Below are positions 9,315 to 18,210 of a stretch of DNA of 64,000 nucleotides, in pieces. Positions within the stretch are counted from its first letter, which is position 1; each line of letters opens with the position of its first letter. Location of the stretch: the NCBI RefSeq assembly GCF_000502835.1, contig NZ_AYVL01000014.1:27533-91532 (forward strand), read 5' to 3'. Source of the stretch: Mesorhizobium sp. LSJC280B00 (GTDB lineage Bacteria > Pseudomonadota > Alphaproteobacteria > Rhizobiales > Rhizobiaceae). The notes beneath the pieces are model-generated. The model saw only the letters and a program-made list of their open reading frames with translations. It did no database searches and was not told the origin of the DNA. The translations under genes and the position numbers were made by a program.

Positions 9315-9505
9315 GCCAGCACCTTTTCAAACTGAGTCAGAAAATCGGCGTAACAGCCTGGAAAAATTGCGATCCTGAGCGATATCATGGCGACCGATCG
9401 ACCGATGATACGGCTCTACAAAATAGAGGCGGCGGCGTGGTGAAGGCGGTAGAATAGCCTCTGCCAGTCGTTGACACGGATTGAGGCTGGCCGGCGGGAT
9501 CGGTC

Positions 9506-9536
9506 GGGAACCTTTTGTCGGCCGATGCATCCAATG
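9506..9536 (+). promoter_or_regulatory. Probable autoregulated ECF promoter of the sigma gene
   Basis: GGGAAC (9506-9511) and TGCATCCAATG (9526-9536) are separated by 14 bp, 31 bp before the sigma factor's start codon. The same two boxes with the same 14-bp spacing lie before the next gene (10257-10287), and the spacers differ in sequence. Such a pair is expected if the ECF sigma factor transcribes itself and its target genes. Confidence 0.7.
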
Positions 9537-9567
9537 TCGCGATGAGAAGCCTATCAGGAGATCGGCC

Positions 9568-10239
9568 ATGCCTGCTGCGTTGACGGCAACGCCCGCCGCT
9601 TCCGGCGATATGCAGCTTGTCGGCCGCGCGCTGGCACGTGATGGCGATGCATTCCGCACCATCATCAAGACGCACAACCAAAGGCTCTACCGCATCGCCC
9701 GAGGCGTCGTGCGTAACGACAGCGAGGCCGAGGACATCGTCCAGGAGGCCTATGTCAGCGCCTTTGCCCATCTCGAGGCCTTTCGCGGCGATGCCTCGCT
9801 CGCGACGTGGCTATCGCGTATCGTCATCAACGAAGCGCTCGGTCGCTTGCGCAAAAGGCGGCGAATGGTAGCGATGCCTGAAAACCCGCAAGCCGAAATC
9901 ATCCGGTTTCCCCTCAACCCGAGCGACGATCCGGAGCGGACGATGGCGCAACGGCAGATCCTTGAGCTTGTCGAACGGGCAACCGACAGTCTTCCCGATG
10001 TCTACCGGATGGTGTTCGTGGCGCGCGTCATCGAGGGATTGAGCATCGAGGAGACCGCCGAACTGCTTGGCGTGCGGCCAGAAACCATCAAGACCAGGCT
10101 GCACCGCGCCCGCGCGCTGGTGCGCAAGGCGCTGGACGACCAGATCGGCCCGGTGCTGCTCGACGCCTTTCCCTTCGCGGGCCGGCGCTGCGAACGGCTG
10201 ACCAATGCCGTGATGCAGCGGCTTGGTCTTTCCGGATAG
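9568..10239 (+). CDS. ECF-type RNA polymerase sigma factor
   Basis: The product is 223 aa from the ATG at 9568, which follows AGGAG. Region 2 (about residues 20-90) includes YRIARGVVRNDSEAEDIVQEAY and region 4 (about 135-190) includes the helix-turn-helix GLSIEETAELLGVRPETIKTRLHRAR. No region 3 is present, as in ECF sigmas. There is no obvious anti-sigma gene beside it. The duplicated promoter motif suggests that it controls itself and the DUF4142-cupredoxin pair downstream. The inducing signal is unknown. The C-terminal extension after region 4 (about 35 residues) could have a sensing role. Confidence 0.9.
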   Translation: MPAALTATPAASGDMQLVGRALARDGDAFRTIIKTHNQRLYRIARGVVRNDSEAEDIVQEAYVSAFAHLEAFRGDASLATWLSRIVINEALGRLRKRRRMVAMPENPQAEIIRFPLNPSDDPERTMAQRQILELVERATDSLPDVYRMVFVARVIEGLSIEETAELLGVRPETIKTRLHRARALVRKALDDQIGPVLLDAFPFAGRRCERLTNAVMQRLGLSG

Positions 10240-10256
10240 GCCGCGCCGATTTTCGC

Positions 10257-10287
10257 GGGAACGTTTGGCGGCGACCTGCATCCAATG
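10257..10287 (+). promoter_or_regulatory. ECF promoter of the DUF4142-cupredoxin operon (copy of 9506-9536)
   Basis: GGGAAC (10257-10262), 14 bp, and TGCATCCAATG (10277-10287) repeat both boxes of the sigma-gene promoter. The spacers are dissimilar, so this is conservation of two boxes and not a copied block. The start codon of the DUF4142 gene is 57 bp downstream. Confidence 0.72.
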
Positions 10288-10343
10288 AGCATCACTGAAA
10301 ACGAAGCCCGATGCAGTTCCGCGTCGGGGCGAAGGAGAGCATC

Positions 10344-10868
10344 ATGTTTATTCGATCGACCACGGCACTGGCCGCAGTTTTCCTGCTTAGCGCAGCGCCC
10401 TTGTCGCAAGCTGCCGACAAACCGACCGATCCGCAGATCGCACATATCGCCTACACAGCGGGCGTGCTTGACGTCGAGGCGGCCAAGCAGGCGCTGAAGA
10501 AATCGAAGAACAAGGAGGTCGTGGATTTCGCCAAGGACATGGTGCGAGATCACGAGGCGGTCAACAAACAGGCTCTCGACCTGGTCAAGAAGCTCAAGGT
10601 CACGCCTGAGGACAACCCCACCAGCAAGGCGCTGACCAAGGCGGCGGCCGAGGAACGTGCCAAGCTTGCCAAGCTCAAGGGCGCGGCGTTCGACAAGGCC
10701 TATGTCGCCAGCGAAGTGGCCTACCACAAGCAGGTCAATGGCGCGCTCGAAACACTGCTGATTCCGTCGGCCAGCAATGCCGAGTTGAAGAGCCTGCTGG
10801 AAACCGGCCTGAAAATATTCCAGGGTCACGAACAGCACGCCGAACACGTCGCCGGCATGCTGAAGTGA
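10344..10868 (+). CDS. DUF4142 domain secreted protein
   Basis: The product is 174 aa with a signal peptide (about residues 1-23, cleavage after SQA-A). The mature part is a ferritin-like helical DUF4142 domain with EAAKQALKKSKNKEVVDFAKDMVRDHEAVNKQ and a C-terminal histidine-bearing segment (FQGHEQHAEHVAGML). It is probably periplasmic. DUF4142 proteins often occur in stress or envelope regulons, but the biochemistry is unknown. The ATG at 10344 follows GAAGGAG. Its neighbour 11 bp downstream is a cupredoxin, suggesting a shared periplasmic redox or metal role. Confidence 0.85.
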   Translation: MFIRSTTALAAVFLLSAAPLSQAADKPTDPQIAHIAYTAGVLDVEAAKQALKKSKNKEVVDFAKDMVRDHEAVNKQALDLVKKLKVTPEDNPTSKALTKAAAEERAKLAKLKGAAFDKAYVASEVAYHKQVNGALETLLIPSASNAELKSLLETGLKIFQGHEQHAEHVAGMLK

Positions 10869-10879
10869 GGATTGGGCCG

Positions 10880-11194
10880 ATGATGTCGAGGCGGAATCTA
10901 GGGGTTGCGCTGGCACTGGCCATGGGTGCCGCGCCGGCCAAGGCCGACACCATCGAGGTGACGATCGAGAAGCTTGTGTTTTCGCCGGCAAAGATCGAGG
11001 CGAAGGTCGGCGACACGATCAGGTGGGTGAACAAGGACGTGTTCGCCCACACGGCAACCGTCAACGGCGCCTGGGAAGTGATGATCTCGCCGAAGAAGGC
11101 GGCGAGCCTGACGGTGAAGAAGGCGGAATCGGTCGATTATTTCTGCCGCTTCCATCCCAACATGAGAGGCCATCTGACGGTGACATCGCCCTGA
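10880..11194 (+). CDS. Cupredoxin (plastocyanin/amicyanin-like periplasmic copper protein)
   Basis: The product is 104 aa with a signal peptide (about residues 1-22) and a small beta-barrel. A complete type 1 copper site is visible: His57 in VFAHTATV, then Cys89, His92 and Met95 in FCRFHPNM. It should carry single electrons in the periplasm or handle copper. The start is either of two adjacent ATGs (10880 or 10883); a GTG at 10865 overlapping the previous gene is less likely. It is cotranscribed with the DUF4142 gene and presumably controlled by the upstream ECF sigma factor. Confidence 0.88.
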   Translation: MMSRRNLGVALALAMGAAPAKADTIEVTIEKLVFSPAKIEAKVGDTIRWVNKDVFAHTATVNGAWEVMISPKKAASLTVKKAESVDYFCRFHPNMRGHLTVTSP

Positions 11195-11200
11195 CTGGCT

Positions 11201-11303
11201 GATGCATGTCGCGCAAAAGTGTGCAGCGGTTTTGCGATAACGACATGCATAAACAAGAGCCCAATACGCGTCGCATGACGCCGGTCTAATGCGACGCGCT
11301 TTT
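11201..11303 (+). repeat. Dispersed two-hairpin repeat, family B, copy 1
   Basis: There are two modules. One is bounded by GCATGTCG...CGACATGC (11204-11248). The other is bounded by CGCGTCGCA...GCGACGCGCTTT (about 11267-11303). An inverted copy lies at 39173-39276, with the first module essentially identical over about 45 bp. The right edge covers the first bases of the permease stop codon on the opposite strand. Placement between converging gene ends is like that of REP/BIME elements. Confidence 0.8.
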
Positions 11304-12522
11304 AGGCTGCCAGCCATGCCGTCCCTACAAGAAGCGTGACCAGCGTCAACGGCAGGCCGACCTTGAAGAAGGCGATGAAGCCCAGCGGTTTGCCAGAGAC
11401 CCGCGCGTGCTCGGCAACGATCAGATTGGCGACCGAGCCGAGCAGCGTGAAATTGCCGGCCAGCGTCGAGCTCATGGCGACGACTAGCCAGGCCCGCTCG
11501 GGATCTTCCAGTCCGGGCACGAACGGCTTCAGCGCCAGCACGGCCGGGACATTGCTCATGATGTTGGATAGCACTGCGGTGAAACCGGACAGCCGCCAGA
11601 TATCATTCAGCCCGAGGTCCTTTGCCGAAGCGACGATGTCGGGCGTAAGCAGCGTCTTCTCCGCTCCGGCGACGACGATGAACAGCCCGGCAAACATGAA
11701 CAGCAGCGGCCCATCGATCTCGCGATAGATGCGCTCAGGTTTGATGGCGCGGGTCAAAAGAAGAATGGCGCCGCCGATCAGCGCTGCCTTGGCGACTGGA
11801 ACGCCGGCGAAGAAGGCGATCGCCAAACCGACACAGACGACCACCGCCTTCACCACCTGCCCCGGCAGCATGCGGCCGCGATAGACTTCGGGGCTGAGCT
11901 CGGCCTTGCGCGAAAATTCGGCGCGGTAGACGATGCGGATGATGACGATGACGGCGACGAGGCCGAACGCCGCGACCGGCGCCAGCGCCGCCGAGAAGGC
12001 CGGATAGGAAATCCCCGACAGCGCGCCGATGACCATGTTCTGCGGATTGCCGGTGATGGTGGCGACGCTGCCGCAATTCGAGGCCGTGGCGGTGGCGATC
12101 AGATAGGGAACCGGGTTGCGGTTGATGACACGGGTGACATGGACGACGATCGGCGCCATCACCAGGCAGATGGCGTCGTTGACCAGGAACGCCGACAGAA
12201 CGCCGGTCAACAGCGTCACCATCACCAGCAGCATGAACGGCGCATGCGCATGCTCGATGGCGAACCCGCCGAGCGCGCGAAAGGCGCCCGACACTTTCAG
12301 ATGCGCCACGACGATCATCATGCCGAGCAGAAGCGTGATGGTGTCGAAGCTGATGGCGCGGTAGGCGTCCTCCATGTCGAGCGCGCCGATGGCGATCATC
12401 GCCGCACCGCCGAGCAGCGCGATCCCTGCCCGGTCGAGGCGCAGCCCGGGTATCCTGCCGATTGCAACGCCGGCATAGGTCAGGACAAGGATCAGCAGTG
12501 CCGCCGCGCCCATCGCTGTCAT
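11302..12522 (-). CDS. SLC13/ArsB-NhaD superfamily anion permease
   Basis: The product is 406 aa with about 10-11 membrane segments. The two internally repeated halves typical of the ion-transporter superfamily are marked by FLVNDAICLVMAP and ATASNCGSVATITGNPQN in the first half and SNIMSNVPAVLALKP and LAGNFTLLGSVANLIVAE in the second. It resembles arsenite/sodium-proton and dicarboxylate transporters; the substrate cannot be told. No arsR or arsC lies nearby. The stop codon sits inside the edge of the family B repeat. Confidence 0.8.
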   Translation of the reverse strand: MTAMGAAALLILVLTYAGVAIGRIPGLRLDRAGIALLGGAAMIAIGALDMEDAYRAISFDTITLLLGMMIVVAHLKVSGAFRALGGFAIEHAHAPFMLLVMVTLLTGVLSAFLVNDAICLVMAPIVVHVTRVINRNPVPYLIATATASNCGSVATITGNPQNMVIGALSGISYPAFSAALAPVAAFGLVAVIVIIRIVYRAEFSRKAELSPEVYRGRMLPGQVVKAVVVCVGLAIAFFAGVPVAKAALIGGAILLLTRAIKPERIYREIDGPLLFMFAGLFIVVAGAEKTLLTPDIVASAKDLGLNDIWRLSGFTAVLSNIMSNVPAVLALKPFVPGLEDPERAWLVVAMSSTLAGNFTLLGSVANLIVAEHARVSGKPLGFIAFFKVGLPLTLVTLLVGTAWLAA

Positions 12523-12582
12523 GTGTTGGAAAATCCTGTGCGACTGGCGAGTGAACCTGTCCGGAATGGACCCTGAAAATAT

Positions 12583-12659
12583 TGGCGATCCCGACAGGAT
12601 TCGAACCTGTGACCATCGGCTTAGAAGGCCGGTGCTCTATCCAGCTGAGCTACGGGACC
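12583..12659 (-). tRNA. tRNA-Arg (anticodon TCT)
   Basis: Read on the minus strand, the gene folds into a full cloverleaf. The acceptor stem is GGTCCCG paired with CGGGATC (one G-U pair), the D-arm GCTCAGCTGGATAGAGC, the anticodon loop CTTCTAA with anticodon TCT, and the T-arm contains GGTTCGAATCC. CCA is encoded. It reads AGA (and AGG by wobble). Confidence 0.95.
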
Positions 12660-12719
12660 GCTGGCCGGCCGCACGACCGGCTGATTTGTTCTTGGCGCCG
12701 GCACGGGCCGGCATGGCCG

Positions 12720-13025
12720 TCAATGCGTCCAGGGCGTCCTGCGGTCATAGCGGAAATTCTCCGCATAGGAAATCTGGCGGCGCTTGATTTCCTTCGGCTC
12801 CTCGACGCGAAAAGCCAGCCCTTCCTTCTCGGCATAGGCCACCGCCTCTTCCCTGGTGTCGAAGGTCAACCTGATCTGGCTTCGCATGTCGCCGGACGTG
12901 GTGTAGCCCATCAGCGGATCGATCTTCTTGCGCTGCTCCGGATCGAATTCCAGCACCCAATAGCCGGTCTTGGCCTTGCCGGACTGCATCGCGGTTTTGG
13001 CTGGGCTGAAAATGCGAGCTGACAT
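12720..13025 (-). CDS. Complex I accessory subunit, NDUFS4-like (ETC complex I subunit conserved region)
   Basis: The product is 101 aa. Its core matches the NDUFS4/18-kDa accessory subunit that alphaproteobacteria share with mitochondria: WVLEFDPEQRKKIDPLMGYTTSGD, then FDTREEAVAYAEKEGL and a C-terminal SYAENFRYDRRTPWTH. It is a soluble subunit on the peripheral arm of NADH:ubiquinone oxidoreductase and helps assembly. The ATG at 13025 follows GAGGTGG; a much longer open frame upstream crosses the tRNA-Pro gene and is not coding. As usual in this group, it lies away from the nuo operon. Confidence 0.88.
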   Translation of the reverse strand: MSARIFSPAKTAMQSGKAKTGYWVLEFDPEQRKKIDPLMGYTTSGDMRSQIRLTFDTREEAVAYAEKEGLAFRVEEPKEIKRRQISYAENFRYDRRTPWTH

Positions 13026-13185
13026 GACCACCTCATTGCTGGTTGCAAGCACACGACCCCGAGACCACATTACTGTTCTCTGGCCATGCACTAGCCCGTC
13101 ATTACTGCGCAATGCCGCCGGCAGCAAGGCCGATGGCTTTTTACGCTTGCTTTGGCGGGCTGAAATCACTAGGCAACAGACCGTT

Positions 13186-13262
<77 letters not shown>

Positions 13263-13386
13263 TTCATCAAGCAAATCTCGTCGGCAGGGCAAGCGGATCA
13301 CGCTCGAGTGTGTCTCCCGTCGCCGGTCATGTTTAAGCGACGGACGGACAGCACGAGCCCGGGCTGCCCGTCCGATATGCAAGCCG

Positions 13387-14214
13387 TCAGCCCTGGATGA
13401 AGGCCAGCAGATCCGGATTGATGATCTCCGGATGGGTGGTGCACATGCCGTGCGGAAGGCCCTTGTAGACCTTGAGCGTGCCGTGCTTCACCAGCTTGGC
13501 CGCAAGCAGCGCGGAATCGGCGATCGGTACGATCTGGTCGTCGTCGCCATGCATGATCAGGACGGGAACCTCGATCTTCTTGAGGTCGTCGGTGAAATCG
13601 GTCTCCGAGAACGCCTTGATGCAGTCGTAATGGGCCTTGGCTCCGCCCATCATGCCCTGGCGCCACCAATTGTCGACGGCGCCTTGCGAGACCTTGGCGC
13701 CCTCGCGGTTGAAGCCATAGAACGGGCCGGCCGGCACGTCCCTGTAGAACTGGGCGCGGTTAGCGACCAGGGCGGCACGAAAACCGTCGAAGACTTCGAT
13801 CGGCAAGCCGCCGGGATTGCTGTCGGTCTTGACCATAATCGGCGGCACGGCGCCGATCAGCACCGCCTTGGCAACACGGCCGCCGCCGCCATAAAGCGCG
13901 ACGTAACGCGCCACCTCGCCGCCACCGGTCGAATGGCCGATGTGGATCGCATCCCTGAGATCGAGATGCGCCGCCAGCGCCGCAACATCGGCGGCGTAGG
14001 TGTCCATCTCATTGCCAGTCGCGGTCTGCGACGAGCGGCCGTGGCCGCGGCGGTCATGTGCGATGACGCGGTAGCCCTTTTCGAGGAAGAACAGCATCTG
14101 GTTGTCCCAGTCGTCTGAGCTCAGCGGCCAGCCGTGATGGAAAACGATCGGCTGGCCCTTGCCCCAATCCTTGTAGAAAATCTCGGTGCCGTCATGGGTG
14201 GTGAATGTGCTCAT
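13387..14214 (-). CDS. Alpha/beta hydrolase, non-heme chloroperoxidase/arylesterase type
   Basis: The product is 275 aa, close to the family's usual length. The nucleophile is Ser95 in GHSTGGGE; the acid is in HGDDDQ (residues 222-227) and the base is His255 in [15 protein letters not shown] (26-36) forms the oxyanion region of cofactor-free haloperoxidases and perhydrolases. The natural substrate is unknown; such enzymes usually act on esters or lactones. It is divergent from a GlxA-type regulator, and between them lie a TATAAT box (14282-14287, minus strand) and direct-repeat operators, so the regulator probably controls it. Confidence 0.88.
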   Translation of the reverse strand: MSTFTTHDGTEIFYKDWGKGQPIVFHHGWPLSSDDWDNQMLFFLEKGYRVIAHDRRGHGRSSQTATGNEMDTYAADVAALAAHLDLRDAIHIGHSTGGGEVARYVALYGGGGRVAKAVLIGAVPPIMVKTDSNPGGLPIEVFDGFRAALVANRAQFYRDVPAGPFYGFNREGAKVSQGAVDNWWRQGMMGGAKAHYDCIKAFSETDFTDDLKKIEVPVLIMHGDDDQIVPIADSALLAAKLVKHGTLKVYKGLPHGMCTTHPEIINPDLLAFIQG

Positions 14215-14309
14215 CGTTCTACTCCTTGATGGAAAAGTCGGGGGGTAACAGGGAAGCTTTTAGCCCCCTTCAGCTGGACAAATTATAACAGTGCGGTCAG
14301 GGTGAGCAT

Positions 14310-14344
14310 TGGCAAAACGGACATTCAACGTGGCAAAACTGACA
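14310..14344. promoter_or_regulatory. Direct-repeat operator of the GlxA-type regulator
   Basis: TGGCAAAACGGACA (14310-14323) and TGGCAAAACTGACA (14331-14344) are identical at 13 of 14 positions and spaced 21 bp, two helical turns, as expected for AraC-family sites. The second copy ends 1 bp before the regulator's ATG. On the minus strand the copies lie just upstream of a TATAAT box (14282-14287), around -35 to -70 of the hydrolase promoter, fitting activation of the hydrolase and repression of the regulator's own gene. Confidence 0.68.
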
Positions 14345-14345
14345 A

Positions 14346-15347
14346 ATGACGGCTGCGCGTGATCTGATCGAAATCGGCCTTGTCTTGTATCCCGGCGTGC
14401 AGGAAGCAGCCGTGCTCGGCCTGACCGATCTTTTCATGCTGGCAAACCGGCTGGCTGTCGAGCGGTCGCCCGAGGCGGCGAGGCTTCGCGTCAGTCATTG
14501 GCAATTGGAGGACGCGGGCCACACCGTAGTCCGCACCTTCGACAGCGACCCCGGCGCCGACAATGAACCAGCCATGGTTATCCTCCCGCCGACCTTGGGA
14601 GATCCGATCGCTCGGGAAGCAGCCGCGCCCTATGCCGGCTGGCTCAGGGATCGCCACACGGCAGGCGCGACGCTCGGTTCGGTCTGTGCCGGCGCTTTCG
14701 TGCTTGCCGAGACCGGCCTGTTGTCCGGTCGCGCCGCGACGACGCACTGGGCCTATCGCGACGCGCTGGCGCTACGCTTTCCAGACATCCTGCTCGACGC
14801 CGACAGGCTGGTTATCGATGATGGCGATATCATCACCGCCGGCGGCTACATGGCCTGGACCGATCTCGGCCTGAAGCTGGTGGACAGGGTGCTCGGGTCA
14901 GCCGTGATGATGGACACGGCGCGTTTCATGCTGATCGACCCGCCGGGCCGCGAGCAACGTTTTTACAGTCCGTTTGCGCCGCGGCTGACCCACGGCGACG
15001 AAGCGATTCTCAAGGTGCAGCACTGGCTGCAGGCGAACGGCGCGCGCGATGTGACGCTTGGCGCCATGGCCGATCACGCCGGGCTGGAGGAGCGGACTTT
15101 TCTGCGCAGGTTCCGCAACGCCACCGGCCTCAAGCCGACCGAATATTGCCAGCACCTGCGCGTCGGCAAGGCGCGCGAGATGCTGGAAACCACGATGCGG
15201 TCGATCGACCAGATCGCCTGGGAGGTCGGCTATGACGATCCCGGCTCCTTCCGCAAGGTATTCGCCAGGATAACCGGCCTGGTGCCCGGCGACTATCGCA
15301 AGCGCTTTGGCACGGAACGAGCGGTGATTGCAGGCGGAGAGAGCTGA
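14346..15347 (+). CDS. GlxA-family transcriptional regulator (DJ-1/PfpI domain + AraC HTH)
   Basis: The product is 333 aa. The N-terminal DJ-1/PfpI-like domain (about residues 8-185) keeps the elbow cysteine Cys114 (GSVCAGAF) and His134. The C-terminal AraC-type DNA-binding domain (about 215-325) has two helix-turn-helix units (VTLGAMADHAGLEERTFLRRF and SIDQIAWEVGYDDPGSFRKVF). It is divergent from the hydrolase at 13387-14214, with direct-repeat operators between them. The ligand is unknown. Confidence 0.9.
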   Translation: MTAARDLIEIGLVLYPGVQEAAVLGLTDLFMLANRLAVERSPEAARLRVSHWQLEDAGHTVVRTFDSDPGADNEPAMVILPPTLGDPIAREAAAPYAGWLRDRHTAGATLGSVCAGAFVLAETGLLSGRAATTHWAYRDALALRFPDILLDADRLVIDDGDIITAGGYMAWTDLGLKLVDRVLGSAVMMDTARFMLIDPPGREQRFYSPFAPRLTHGDEAILKVQHWLQANGARDVTLGAMADHAGLEERTFLRRFRNATGLKPTEYCQHLRVGKAREMLETTMRSIDQIAWEVGYDDPGSFRKVFARITGLVPGDYRKRFGTERAVIAGGES

Positions 15348-15547
15348 GGCCAGCCGCGCAATGGCGCTATCGATTCGATGCTGCCAAAGGCAAGCTCGCC
15401 GGGCGAGAACCCCAACCACCCATCTCCCGGCGAGCCTACTACCTGATTTGATACGCAATCAGGACCGGGATTAGCCGGCAAGCTCTTTGCTGCAAGACAG
15501 ATGCCAGCTTTTGTTCCCGAAATGGGACAGTGGCGGAACTGGAATCG

Positions 15548-16249
15548 TCAAATCTCGAACTCGCCCTGCCCTTCGTCCATGGCGCTGACGGTCTCGGCGG
15601 CGAGCGCGCGGGTGATCGGCGTCTTGCGCTCGAGCGCGGTGCGGTCGAGCCGTTCGACCACGCGCATGGCAGTGGCCAGCGAGCGCTCGATGCGGCGCAC
15701 CAGATATTGCACGACATGCGGCTCGACCTCGACCTGGCGGTCGGCGAACAGCTTTGTGATGACGCCGGCCAGCAGAAGATCGTCGGGTTCGTGGATCTCG
15801 ACGGTCGCCGCCGCCTTCAGCCGCGACGCCAGGTCGGGCAGCCTGACGCCCCAGGCGGACGGGAAGCGCCGCGCCGTCAACAGCAAGCTCGAGCCGGCGC
15901 CGCGCACCGCGTTGATCAGGTGGAAGAGGCCGTGCTCATCGATCGGTTCGGCATCGATATCGTCGATCAGGGCCGGATGCGGGCCGAGGTTTTCGATGCA
16001 GTCGCCGATGCGGCCGGCCTCCACTTTCACGGCGTCGGCGCGGGTCCGCCAAATCGAGGCCAGATGGGTTTTCCCCGAGCCGGCCGGCCCGGCCAGCACA
16101 ACGACCGGCGACGGCCAGTCCGGCCAGCGGTCGACAAGCGCCGCCGCCTGGCTGTTGGTGCTGGAGACGACGAGCTCGTCGCGCGAATAGCCGGTGCCGT
16201 GGCCTAGATCGAGCGGCAATTGACGCGGCGGATCGATCTTGTCCGGCAT
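15548..16249 (-). CDS. hdaA: HdaA-like DnaA-related regulatory ATPase
   Basis: The product is 233 aa. RQLPLDLGHGTGYSRDELVVS at the N-terminus contains the QLPLDLG clamp-binding-like motif of Hda proteins. Walker A GPAGSGKTH is at about residues 54-62, a Walker-B-like ALIDDID at 93-99, and a sensor region ends in SRLKAAATVEI. It lacks DnaA's DNA-binding domain. Hda stimulates ATP hydrolysis by DnaA and prevents over-initiation. The start at 16249 is 5 nt after the perM-like stop; a longer open frame runs back into that gene out of frame. It ends a three-gene minus-strand operon. Confidence 0.82.
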   Translation of the reverse strand: MPDKIDPPRQLPLDLGHGTGYSRDELVVSSTNSQAAALVDRWPDWPSPVVVLAGPAGSGKTHLASIWRTRADAVKVEAGRIGDCIENLGPHPALIDDIDAEPIDEHGLFHLINAVRGAGSSLLLTARRFPSAWGVRLPDLASRLKAAATVEIHEPDDLLLAGVITKLFADRQVEVEPHVVQYLVRRIERSLATAMRVVERLDRTALERKTPITRALAAETVSAMDEGQGEFEI

Positions 16250-16254
16250 CTGGC

Positions 16255-17452
16255 TCAACCGCGCGCGCCCCCGCGGCGCCGCACCTGCAGCGGCGGCACC
16301 GGCTCGTCGGCATGGCCCTTGTAGAGCGGCGATTCCAGATAGCGGGCGATGGCGAAACGCACCAGAACGGCAACGGCGGCGGAAGCCGGCACGGCAATCA
16401 GCAGGCCGACGAAGCCGAACAGCGCGCCGAAGGCAAACAGCGCAAACATCAGCCATACCGGATGCAGGCCAACGCTTTTGCCGACCAGCCTGGGCTGCAG
16501 GATGTTGCCCTCGATGAACTGGCCGACGAAGAACACACCGGCCACCGCCGCGATCATGGTCCAGTCTGGCCAGAACTGGACGAAGGCGACGCCGACGGCC
16601 AGCACCAGGCCGGTCAGCGAGCCGACATAGGGGATGAAGGAGATCAGCCCGGCGAACAGACCGATGAGGATGCCGAAATTCAGGCCCGTCAGTGTCAGGC
16701 CGGTGGCGTACATGGCGCCGAGCACCAGGCACAGCGTGCCCTGTCCGCGCACGAAGCCGGCGGTTGCCGTGTTGATGTCCCTGGCGATCGTCCTGACGGT
16801 CTTGACGTAATCGCGCGGCACCCAGCTGTCGACGATTGCCACCATGCGGTCCCAGTCGAGCAGCATGTAGAAGGCGACGACCGGCGTTACCACGAACAGG
16901 CTGACGACCGAGACCAGCGCCACGCCGGAGCTCCAGATCGAGGTGAAGACGGTGGTCAGGAGGCCGAAGCCGGAGGTCAGCAGCGAGTTCAGGCCTTCGC
17001 GCAGCCCGTTGGCGTCGACGCCGAATTTTTCTTCCAGCCATTTCGGGTCGAAGCTGGTGATCAGGCCCTGCAGCCGGGTCAGATAGTCCGGCAGCTTGCT
17101 GGCGAAATCAGCCATCTGCGAGGCGAGCACCGGAACCAGGATGACGACGGCCAGCACCAGGACGACGATGAAGGCGATCAGGATGACCACCGTTGCCATC
17201 AGCCTGGACAGGCCGAGCCGCTCCAGCCGGTCGGCCACAGGATCGAGGAAATAGGCGAGCACCATGCCGGCGACGAACGGCAGAAGGATGCCGCTGAAGA
17301 CATAGAGGAAGACGGCGAGGATGATGGCGCTGACCAGCCAGAAGCGGATCTGCCGGCGAAACGACGCCGATGCCGCAGCCTCCGCTGCCGCGGCTTCGGC
17401 CTCGGCGTCGATGGACCGTTCGTCAGGTGCCCGGTGGTCAGGTGCCCCGCGT

Positions 17453-17481
<29 letters not shown>
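16255..17481 (-). CDS. AI-2E/PerM-family membrane transporter
   Basis: The product is 408 aa with about eight membrane segments. An acidic, Ala-rich cytoplasmic N-terminus (residues 1-40) leads into the conserved core of the AI-2E transporter (PerM/TqsA) family, with LTGLNFGILIGLFAGLISFIPYVGSLTG and FVGQFIEGNILQPRLVG. The substrate is unknown for most members; the name does not prove autoinducer export. Its start overlaps the upstream CDP-alcohol transferase gene by 29 nt. The order CDP-transferase, perM, hdaA opposite purMN is familiar from other rhizobia. Confidence 0.85.
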
Positions 17482-18016
<535 letters not shown>

Positions 18017-18210
18017 ATCCCGTCGCTCTTGTTTGTCGATACATGATGGAGATGGACGGTTACGGCAAGTGAGAAGCGACACCGAAGCTGCCAATCTCCC
18101 CACGAGGGCGCCAGCAATGAAATAGTTCAAGACCAATGTCGATTTCGGGGAAACTCATTCGTCTCACGATAGGAAGCCGAAGAATTCGCCCAGGCAAGGA
18201 AACGGACGCG

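Noticed and set aside
18085..18120. Further family A repeat copy
   Set aside because: Only CCAATCTCCCC and a short G run resemble the element; too degenerate to count.
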